Assembly: GCA_036939755.1 (NCBI GenBank)
Contig: JALLAZ010000494.1
Coordinates: 1 to 14,838 of the forward strand
Direction of reading: 5' to 3'
Origin: Stephanodiscus triporus
Lineage: Eukaryota; Bacillariophyta; Thalassiosirophyceae; Thalassiosirales; Thalassiosiraceae
Length of the DNA stretch: 14,838 nt
Part shown: positions 9,401-14,838 of the stretch, in pieces
Layout of the letters: every line of letters starts with the position of its first letter
How positions within the stretch are numbered: the stretch's first letter is position 1
Translations under genes and position numbers: made by a program
Notes under the pieces: generated by a model
Told to the model about the DNA's origin: nothing
Database searches by the model: none
The model's input: the letters and a program-made list of their open reading frames with translations, nothing else

Positions 9401-10398
9401 TACCGGATGGTGGTCCAGGTGCGTTCATCTTCTTCCAAAGCGCCATTCAAAGGGCATCAAAAGATGCAATTTCTCGTCATCGTGAAAATCCTTCCGGTGA
9501 ACCATTCCAAGAGATTGACTTTGGGGCATATGTATATGACGTGGAATTTTCTGGGAAAATGAAAGTACTAGTAATTGATGATCAGAGAACCATGAGGCAA
9601 ATGGTGGCAATGATCTACCAAAAGATTGCAGTCGATTACCCAGGAGTGACAATTGATTGCTATACAGCCCTCAGTGGGGAGCAGGCACTGCGAATGTGCA
9701 GAGAGCATCGCTTCCACATCATCACGATGGATCAACAGATGTCAGTTGACTACTGCCAAAGCTTGATGGATGAAATTTCCATGTCAGAAATGCCAGATGA
9801 AGAAATCCCCAAATTTGTTAGATTTGGTAAGTATTTATTTTTGGATTGCCTCCTGTATGTGGTTACCGTTGCCAGCTCTTCCATGCATTCATGAACTTTC
9901 TGTTTTCGCTCGTCATTCCATCCCTTAGGCTCAGACAAGATCTCCAATGCTAAGCTGCGTCAAGCCTACTTTAAGAATGATAAGTGGATCCACGATATAC
10001 AGCCTGGAGATGGGTCCTTACTTGGCCACGAGGCTATTCGAAAAATAAGAACAGAGTTCATTGAGGAAAATCGCCCCCCGATTCTGATTTTCAACTTGAC
10101 AGGTAACATACTCGAAGCCGACAGGTTGTTATTCTTGGAGGTTGGAAGCTCAGGCATGTTGCCAAAACCAACCAAGTTGGAGGATTTTATGAATCTTCTC
10201 AAGAAGAATCTGGGGCTTTATATATCCCAAGGTATGCTTCAATTAGATGAAAATAGGATTGTGATGGATGGTGGAGCATTCAGGATCGGGGCACGTTATC
10301 TTAGAGATGCAGTTGAACCCGAGCCTGTTACTACCGATCGTGGCAAGCTGACCGGTAACTGGGCAGGCGGGGCAATTCAGCGAACTGCAGGAAGTTAA
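449..10398 (+). CDS. Giant hybrid sensor histidine kinase with 18 tandem PAS domains and a receiver domain (16 exons)
   Basis: A predicted soluble sensor kinase: PAS domains sense, a His is autophosphorylated, and phosphate passes to an attached receiver. Exons: 449-5128, 5207-5361, 5433-5550, 5630-5727, 5806-5858, 5940-6155, 6376-6455, 6546-6604, 6688-7348, 7427-7699, 7798-7804, 7900-7990, 8067-8616, 8703-8907, 9002-9826, 9929-10398. They sum to 8,541 nt, or 2,846 residues plus TAA. All introns are GT-AG and 71-102 nt except intron 6 (220 nt). Every junction restores the 120-residue PAS period or a kinase motif. Residues 1-104 are low-complexity, and PAS units 1-18 span 105-2264. The H-box HEIRN carries His2284, the N-box starts at Asn2415, the G1 box has Asp2447 and the G2 box begins at Gly2483. 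The receiver has Asp2608/2609, Asp2659, Thr2748 and Lys2770. No signal peptide or membrane helix is visible, so a cytosolic location is inferred. Retaining intron 1 would stop translation at 5135, giving a PAS-only product. The exact copy number depends on correct assembly of the repeats. Confidence 0.93.
761..5080 (+). repeat. Intron-free tandem array of twelve 360-bp PAS-coding units
   Basis: Twelve units start at 761, 1121, 1481, 1841, 2201, 2561, 2921, 3281, 3641, 4001, 4361 and 4721 with no insertion or deletion between them. Each encodes a complete PAS/PAC fold: an opening LIDTANAPIFGV stretch, a VNVWN strand, a GYxxEEVMG turn, an ETxNFEFPL strand, an LLNATTRR strand and a closing GVVGIGQDIT. 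A short AQEREY linker leads to the next unit. From unit 3 onward two subtypes mostly alternate. One has GDETDNFEFPLITK and ends ITAR; the other has GEETANFEFPLMTKGG and ends ITGR. Third-position G/C is very high in units 1-5 and falls towards unit 12. Confidence 0.95.
5081..8367 (+). repeat. Six further PAS units (13-18) interrupted by twelve introns
   Basis: After splicing, units 13 to 18 are each exactly 120 codons, like the first twelve. Unit 13 runs from 5081 to 5668, 14 from 5669 to 6407, 15 from 6408 to 6940, 16 from 6941 to 7300, 17 from 7301 to 7931 and 18 from 7932 to 8367 (genomic spans, introns included). Unit 16 alone has no intron. Introns recur at four shared places: after residue 16 (units 13, 15, 17), inside codon 20 (14, 18), after residue 107 (13, 17) and inside codon 110 (14, 17). 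Unit 18 is the most diverged, with EVHGRN in place of EVMG and its PAC end grading into the helix leading to the kinase core. Confidence 0.92.
7798..7804 (+). other. Seven-nucleotide microexon (exon 11)
   Basis: Exon 10 ends with the codon for Asp in GIGQD, followed by a GT at 7700. Exon 12 begins with the tail of a Glu codon leading to RIAQERE. Joining them directly loses the conserved Ile-Thr and breaks the frame. The 7 nt ATTACAG is flanked by an upstream CAG acceptor and a downstream GTGAGT donor. Its inclusion restores DIT-E-RIAQE, the frame and the 120-codon unit length. Similar unspliced sequence appears at this place in the other 17 units, which makes this call strong despite the exon's size. 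Confidence 0.88.
8368..9250 (+). other. Histidine kinase core (HisKA plus HATPase_c) of the PAS kinase
   Basis: An Ala/Lys/Arg-rich signalling helix follows PAS unit 18. The dimerisation/phosphoacceptor region carries YHEIRN with His2284 (codon 8425-8427); the Pro that usually follows Asn is Val. The ATP-binding part has an N-box, LLSNAAKFT, split by intron 14 (8908-9001), a G1 box with ADSGPGIA (Asp2447), an F-box-like RAFTTGD and a G2 box TGIGL (Gly2483). All landmark residues of an active kinase are present, so catalysis is likely. The region contains introns 13 (8617-8702) and 14. The HisKA segment is longer than usual because of an acidic, Leu/Arg-rich stretch before the second helix. 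Confidence 0.88.
9559..10212 (+). other. Receiver (REC) domain with a long internal insertion
   Basis: The receiver starts at MKVLVIDD (Met2602), giving the acidic pair Asp2608/Asp2609. The phospho-acceptor is Asp2659 in TMDQQM, the switch Thr is Thr2748 in NLTGN and the conserved Lys is Lys2770 in LPKP. All catalytic positions are present, so phosphotransfer from the fused kinase is plausible. Between MDQQMS and the helix starting DGSLLGHEAIRKIR lie residues 2664-2717, where ordinary receivers have only two or three residues. Intron 15 (9827-9928) falls inside this insertion. After the domain, about 60 residues run to the stop with no recognised motif. Confidence 0.87.
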
Positions 10399-10853
10399 GT
10401 CATCTCATTCAAATATGACAGTGAACCAATTGTTACTATATTTCTTGGCGTTTAGATTTAATCTTCTTAGATGATTAGCAGTTACATACAAATTAGAGAT
10501 GTTTTTCTTTTCTTGAATGGAAGCAACATCATTTGAGTTGGTAGATGTGGCTATGAAACAGGTCAAGGTGGCACTACAGTCTCCAGGATAATTGACTTGT
10601 TGACAGTTAGGCAGATTTTATCCCTGCCCGTGGAGAAAAAATCCCCAACCAGGAGAGAATAAGTCCGATAGAAGTTAGACCCCCCCCTGGGCCAAAGCCA
10701 CTAACTAATTTGACCATGGCCGCCACTGGCAGAAACGGCCCTATTGTAAGCCATTTAACCTACTCCAATGTGTCAGATTGCTAGGAGAGACCCCTGATCA
10801 AGTGCCTATGTTTTTTGCGATGTTAATGACTTTTCCCAATGACTGCAATTCCT

Positions 10854-11065
10854 ATGCATCCCTGCACTGGAGCAATAATTTAGCATTTTTAATGCCATAA
10901 ATTATAACCTCACTCCGGGGGGGGCACCCCTCTAGTGATACGGTGTGCTGACACCAGATAAATCACTCGATGTGCCTTCAAAAACATATGATTCGTTCTG
11001 TGATGATGCAGCAATGCACTGTGGCAATAATCTGGTGCTTTTGAAGCCACAAACCCTCTCACTCC
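10854..11065 (+). repeat. Diverged direct repeat, two copies of about 60 bp
   Basis: Copy A (10854-10916) and copy B (11006-11065) share an ordered series of words: ATGCA, TGCACTG, GCAATAAT, TTTT, a GCCA word, and a closing CTCACTCC. Each copy has scattered substitutions and a small gap near the end. They lie in the same orientation about 150 bp apart. Copy A ends directly at the G8 run at 10917; copy B continues into unrelated sequence. The pair is probably an old local duplication or the trace of an interspersed element. The alignment was made by eye. Confidence 0.45.
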
Positions 11066-11478
11066 TTGCAAAAAGCATATCTGTTTGCTTGGGCCAACTT
11101 GGGGTCGGAGGGAGTATCCTTAATAATCCAATGAGCCAATTCCAGATGAATCACTCTCTATGGGGGCCATTTCCGCCAGCAGCAGCAGCAATGGTTAAAT
11201 TAATTGGTGATTTTGGCCTGGCGGGGGGGGGGGGTATTAGGGGTGTCAATTGAACTGGTGACTGTAGTAAGCTGTGCATGTGCAATTTAATCCTCAAGGG
11301 AGTTAAGAGTTGATATGATAAATGCTCCATCACTGCTGCCATTGAATGGATTCTGCACTGAGAAAAAATCTCACAACCAGTTTCCATCAAGAGTCTTGCT
11401 CCTCCCACCAACACATAGGCTGATTGTCGATCTATATTTCGCGAGAGCGGACCCCCCCCCTCCCCGTCTTTGAGTGTG

Positions 11479-11495
11479 GGTCATGAGTCATGACC
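11479..11495. promoter_or_regulatory. 17-bp perfect palindrome with a TGAGTCA core
   Basis: GGTCATGAGTCATGACC is symmetric around its central G, with 8-bp perfect arms. The centre contains TGAGTCA, the established AP-1/GCN4-type bZIP binding site, and diatoms have many bZIP factors. No gene start is evident nearby, so a regulatory role is speculation; it may be a chance palindrome in decayed sequence. Confidence 0.3.
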
Positions 11496-12208
11496 TCCGC
11501 AGAAGTCATATGCCTGGCTTTTTTTGCAACTCATATTGTGCCGCTCAAGCCACACAACAACATCTCAATCCATGGAGGAATACTCACATGACCAAATTTG
11601 AATGCCACAAAATTCAAAAACAAGAGAAAAGACAAGAAATTGTAGGAAAAATCTTCAACAGGCTTTGGGGGGACAAATGGGGGAGCCCGTCCAGAAATGG
11701 GTGATAGACCAATAATTATTAGGTATTATCCCTTGAATCACAATGGCTAATACATCATATTGTTTAACATATCTCTCATTAATCAGTGATAACAAGAAAA
11801 TAGGTGGTTGTGCAAAAATACGCAAACCTTTCAAATTACCGAATATATTCAAGCTTCAAGTTGCGACAGCTTCAAAGCTCATATGACGACATTCAACAAA
11901 TACCTAGATACTTATGAGTTTAGGGTATATTTTGGCCAATGCCCAAAGTAACAATAAAATAAGCAAAAATGACACTTTCCGCAAATGTATTCTTAACTCT
12001 TTAGATCTAAACTAGACCAATCCAACATAGTGCATAGTCAAGTTAGAGCAGCCTGTCTCGGTTGGTTTGATGTATGGTTACGTGCACCATATTTACAATG
12101 GTAGGTGACACATGCTTGCCAAAATTGGCCAACCTCATGCATTACCGACATGATACATGGCCAACATCATCGAAATTTTGAGCCATATTAATACTGGAGG
12201 TCGCCAAC

Positions 12209-12400
12209 ATGCCAAGGACCAATGCTCAAGAAGATATTTGGGCCAAGAAGGCCATTGGGTTTCTCGAGAGGTGCCCTAACCTGACAGTTCTGGAAGCAAT
12301 GAAGCTTGCCAATTTTATGCTCCAGGAGATAGCATGTAAGGCTAGGCAAATGAGGATCTATCAACAATGGAATAAGCTGACTCAGAGAAATGATGGATAA
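12209..12400 (+). CDS. Small ORF resembling the N-terminal helix-turn-helix part of a multicopy protein; probable fragment
   Basis: This 63-residue frame starts at the first ATG after an in-frame stop at 12179. It reads as an amphipathic helical protein: a basic helix ending FLERCPNLTV, then EAMKLANF, then a basic stretch ending in RQMRIYQQW. This order, a helix followed by a 'P-x-L/M-x-x-x-EAM-x-LA' turn and a basic helix, resembles short psq-like helix-turn-helix segments I associate with repetitive or transposon-derived diatom proteins. That association is from memory and untested. No continuation is visible after the TAA. The frame stands alone in gene-poor sequence, so it may be a relic, a truncated copy, or chance. 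Confidence 0.35.
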   Translation: MPRTNAQEDIWAKKAIGFLERCPNLTVLEAMKLANFMLQEIACKARQMRIYQQWNKLTQRNDG

Positions 12401-12830
12401 TTTTCCTGGAAGAGACACTGATGCTCAGTAGGACTAACTAACTACTCAGTAGCATTTATCTTTGATAATTTTTTAGAGTAGCTACATTTTTTACGTAGGA
12501 ATCATACAGTTAGTATGACGGTTGATGACTAGTACGATACGCGTTACCAACAAACAAACACAACCACCATCCTCACAAGAACCAGTAATCCTTCTGGCGA
12601 ATTAAACTGTTACTACAGTACCAATTTTACGCTACTCAGATAAAGTTACCGTATCTTAGTTACAGTAAAATACTATTTAGAAACATTTTCGTAATTCTTT
12701 AATCTATTTAACTGTTTATAATAAAATTATACTGCTACTGTGTTTTCATCGTGTTCATATAATTAATTTTCTACATTGTGAAATAGCTAAACAAGAATAA
12801 CAAATATGAGAAAGAGATCATGATTTCCAT
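12401..12830. other. AT-rich intergenic stretch
   Basis: No coding frame, RNA gene or clear repeat array is visible here. The sequence is AT-rich, especially 12640-12780, with scattered TACAGTA and TTACAGTAA words and an 11-bp palindrome CTACTCAGTAG at 12442-12452. It separates the small helix-turn-helix ORF from the 3' end of the minus-strand pseudogene, so it may hold that gene's former 3' flank. Confidence 0.5.
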
Positions 12831-13997
12831 CTAGTGTTCAGTGTCCCAATCCGCTGCTGTGGTGTACATAATTTCGTGTGTGTCTGTCCCCCAAATTTCC
12901 GCCGCCATGCCGTGCATGAAGTGTGTTGGCTGATGTTCCGGAGCCATCTGATAGAATTCCTAGAGAGGACAAGGAAGGCACATTCCATATGCAACTAAAA
13001 TCCCATTGTCGAAACCAGTCATGTCATCAGCTTTGTCTGGGTGGAAAAGAAGTTTGCGATACCAACGAATCGCTTTCTCTTCATATGGATCGGTGTCAGG
13101 GTAGGTGTGTTCGCGGAGGTTGTTGGTGAGGAGTTGAGTCGCAAGCGTTCCAGATGGGACAGGATTGCAAGCGTAAGTTTGGTTGGATCCTGCGAGCAGG
13201 AGAAGCTGTTGGACTGTCGGCGGGAGGCATTGGAAACTGGGTGAGGTTGGCACAAGAAAATTCATGGTGGGGTCAGTCATCCAGATGTGGACCATTTTCA
13301 TGGCCACTTTGGCGATGGTGAGAAGTTTATGACGGATAAGTGATAAGTCGCCTCAGGGGCCACCGAGAGCGAGGCAAGCGGCCTCATCTTTGCCCCACAC
13401 GGAGGCGACAATGTATGGAGTACATGCGTCGGCGCCAGTGAGAAGTAAAGTGAGATGCACCAGGATACAAGCCATGTCCCATCGTGTGTCGCGGTAAGTC
13501 ATTGGAGTCCCCGCCATGGTGTAGTTGTTGGTATCCCAATAGTACATAAATGCATCAAGGTCCTGTATGATGAGATTGCGGAAGGCGCATTCGGTGCGGT
13601 GGAGGGCTTAGGTGTTGTGGTTGAGGTCAAGTACAAGTCGTGCAAAAGATTTGTAGAGCTCACGGGACATTTTGCAGTTGTGGCCAGTGTCGTCGTCGAG
13701 TTCAGTGCTTCCTGGAGGGGAAGCACCGTCATCGATAGTGGTAGTGACAGCCGCAACAGAGAAGACACGGGTGCAAAGGACACGTTCAGCATGGATGTAG
13801 TAGTCTTCATATCCAATGATGGTTCCAATCCGACCAGGAACGAAGCACGCTGTGGGACGTGTGTGTGACATCCATCCTTTGGTGGGAAAGTGGGAAACGT
13901 TGACGGGAGAGGGTGGCTTTGGCGTGTGTGGAGGACTGGTAGTTTTTGGCATGATAGGCGCTGGGGAGAGAGATCGGGTGGTGCGGCGGATCGTCAT
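12831..13997 (-). pseudogene. Unrecognised minus-strand gene disabled by three in-frame stops
   Basis: Reading the minus strand from the ATG at 13997, one frame continues without frameshift to a TAG at 12831-12833, about 389 codons. It is broken only by TAA at 13608-13610, TGA at 13353-13355 and TAG at 12960-12962. An in-frame stop at 14040-14042 limits extension upstream. The translated pieces look protein-like: a Pro/Ser/Thr-rich N-terminus, then WDTNNYTMAGTPM, WDMACILVHLTLLL and RWYRKLLFHPDK. I recognise no family. The plus strand is also open in the codon-aligned frame (13455-13868), but its translation is Val-rich, as expected of the complement of NAC codons, so the minus strand is preferred. 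Alternatives are an unspliced gene with introns over the stops or a decayed mobile-element protein. The last stretch beyond 12960 (42 codons) is the least certain. Confidence 0.5.
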
Positions 13998-14042
13998 GAT
14001 TTGTTTGTGGGTTGGATAAGTGAAGTGGAAGAGGAGGTGTTA

Positions 14043-14646
14043 GAGATGAGTCATTGGTAGGCTTGTTAAGAAGGAAACGGAAGACTTGATGGGTTTGTGT
14101 GTGTGTGTGTTCTGGCCTCCAGTTACAGGGGGGTTACTGTAAAGCATGCGATAGCAATCGCTAGTGCCCCCCCTGATGATGCCCTTTCCATACCCTGGGG
14201 CTCGTGGTACTACCTCCTCCGGACCCTCGGGGGGGCTTGCAAGGGGGGGGTTTCCTACGAGTCCGTGTATCTTGGTTCTGGGACTCTGTGGCAGCTGCGG
14301 TAGCAGGTCCACAACCTAGGCACTTTGCCCAAGATGTCTTCATTGCAGGCATCTCAAACAGAGTAGTGAATTCTGTTGTGGCACGGGACAGCTCGGACGG
14401 TCAAGAGCAGAGGTAAGCTTGTCAGGAAGGGCAATCATAGAGATTGCCTGCAGCGCATGTAGCTACGGTGCCCAGAAACGTCACACGTATGGGAGAAACA
14501 TGCAGGCCCCACTCCAATCATGCAAAAGCGCGGACACAATTCTATCTTGCTTCACCGATTCCAGATGGCACCAGCTGGCGGGAATGGAAAGACATGGTTT
14601 TTGGCTGTTCGCAAAATACAAGCTGACAAGTCAAGGATCGTACTGA
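14043..14646. other. Intergenic stretch with G/C runs and no supported gene
   Basis: Short frames occur on both strands (for example 14040-14312 minus, 14204-14416 plus), but their translations are low-complexity, rich in Pro/Gly and driven by C7 at 14167, G7 at 14229 and G8 at 14243. A TTACTGTAA palindrome lies at 14134-14142. I see no motif, splice pattern or RNA gene that would support a call. Confidence 0.5.
14096..14110. repeat. Short (TG)n microsatellite
   Basis: Seven and a half TG units without interruption, upstream (on the minus-strand reading) of the pseudogene start. It is a simple repeat and likely to vary in length. Confidence 0.85.
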
Positions 14647-14710
14647 GCCCGCCAGGCAAGGGGTTCGAACTCAGATCCTTAGAGTGTTAGTCTAACCACT
14701 CCACCAAGGC
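14647..14710 (-). pseudogene. Degenerate tRNA-like sequence with A-box and B-box words
   Basis: On the minus strand, reading from 14710 down, the sequence begins GCCTTGG and continues TGGTGGAGTGGTTAG, a good match to the RNA polymerase III A box and tRNA D-loop. About 35 nt further on is GTTCGAACC, the B-box/T-loop consensus. Between them a TTAGA / TCTAA stem encloses CTAACAC, the 7-nt loop of a Val (AAC) anticodon arm. It fails as a working tRNA: it is about 64 nt long, the acceptor halves do not pair, the T-stem pairs poorly and the D-stem is not closed. It is best read as a tRNA relic or the head of a tRNA-derived short interspersed element. Confidence 0.4.
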
Positions 14711-14740
14711 AGGAGGAGGAGGAGGAGGAGGAGGAGGAGG
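14711..14740. repeat. (AGG)10 microsatellite
   Basis: Ten perfect AGG units, followed by a purine-only degenerate extension to about 14768. It directly abuts the 5' end of the minus-strand tRNA-like sequence. It is a simple repeat and probably length-variable. Confidence 0.9.
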
Positions 14741-14838
14741 AAGAAGAGGAAAGGAGGGGAAAGGGGGGGATAAAAAAACCTAATACCAATTCCTACATAG
14801 CCCCTACAAGTACCATAGTTCCCCCCTTTTTTTAGGTA
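14741..14838. other. Low-complexity window end
   Basis: Purine-rich sequence (14741-14768) gives way to an A-run, unremarkable sequence, then C6 and T7-8 tracts at the edge. No gene or signal is visible. Confidence 0.5.

Larger units (their letters stand above)
10399..12208. other. Gene-poor intergenic region after the kinase gene
   Basis: This 1.8-kb stretch starts with the presumed 3' untranslated region of the kinase, AT-rich to about 10560, with no poly(A) signal I can point to. Beyond it are homopolymer runs: C8 at 10680, G8 at 10917, G12 at 11223 and C9 at 11452. There is also a weak diverged direct repeat and a 17-bp palindrome, listed separately. Short open frames exist but have no coding character, recognisable motif or splice pattern. 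The region looks like decayed repeat sequence and I can name no gene in it. Confidence 0.55.

Noticed and set aside
10680..10924. A small inverted-repeat transposon bounded by the C8 and G8 runs
   Set aside because: Outside the homopolymer runs the ends do not pair, and no target-site duplication is visible.
10945..11253. A 102-codon plus-strand open frame
   Set aside because: It overlaps half of a diverged repeat and ends in the G12 run, with an Ala/Gly low-complexity tail. No motif or homologue comes to mind.
11474..11704. A 76-codon plus-strand frame after the palindrome
   Set aside because: Its composition looks random, it has no recognisable motif, and it starts within the palindrome region in otherwise decayed sequence.
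13455..13868. A 137-codon plus-strand open frame
   Set aside because: It lies codon-on-codon opposite the minus-strand pseudogene and is Val-rich, as expected of the complement of C-ending Asn, Asp, His and Tyr codons.
14647..14710. A functional tRNA gene (Val, AAC) on the minus strand
   Set aside because: The A box, B box and a plausible anticodon arm exist, but the length is too short and the acceptor, D and T stems do not form.

Overview
The window looks like the end of a nuclear chromosome (or telomere-bearing contig) from a photosynthetic stramenopile, most probably a diatom. Three things suggest this. The first 14 bases are CCCTAA-type telomere repeat. The one large gene is cut by many short GT-AG introns, mostly 71-102 nt. 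That gene encodes a soluble hybrid histidine kinase with stacked PAS domains, a type I associate with diatoms and their relatives. The genus cannot be fixed from sequence reading alone.

Layout: 1-14 is telomere repeat. 15-448 is a short subtelomeric leader with no gene. 449-10398 (+) is one giant gene of 16 exons whose spliced frame encodes 2,846 residues. From N to C terminus it has a low-complexity, Ser/Gly/Asn-rich head (about 104 residues), 18 consecutive PAS units of exactly 120 residues each (residues 105-2264), a HisKA/HATPase_c kinase core, and a receiver (REC) domain with an insertion of about 50 residues. All splice sites given here come from the periodic repeat and reading frame, and every junction restores both.

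The first 12 PAS units sit in one uninterrupted 4.68-kb exon that starts very GC-rich and becomes more AT-rich along its length. The last six units are cut by 12 introns, several at identical places in different units. In unit 17 two such sites coexist and leave a 7-nt microexon. Repeat subtypes alternate, and long nearly identical stretches are shared between distant units, so the array appears to grow and homogenise by recombination.

10399-14838 is a gene-poor, decayed region. It holds runs of 7-12 G or C, a weak diverged direct repeat, a 63-residue fragment resembling a helix-turn-helix protein, and a minus-strand pseudogene of about 390 codons. The pseudogene has three in-frame stops, each one C-to-T change from Gln or Arg. 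Near the end are GT and AGG microsatellites and a degenerate tRNA-like sequence. None of these shows a clear functional link to the kinase gene.

The main point of interest is the kinase: a sensor built from a perfectly periodic 18-fold PAS array about 450 bp from a chromosome end. It invites questions about copy-number change, signal relay through a long PAS stack, and intron dynamics within repeats.
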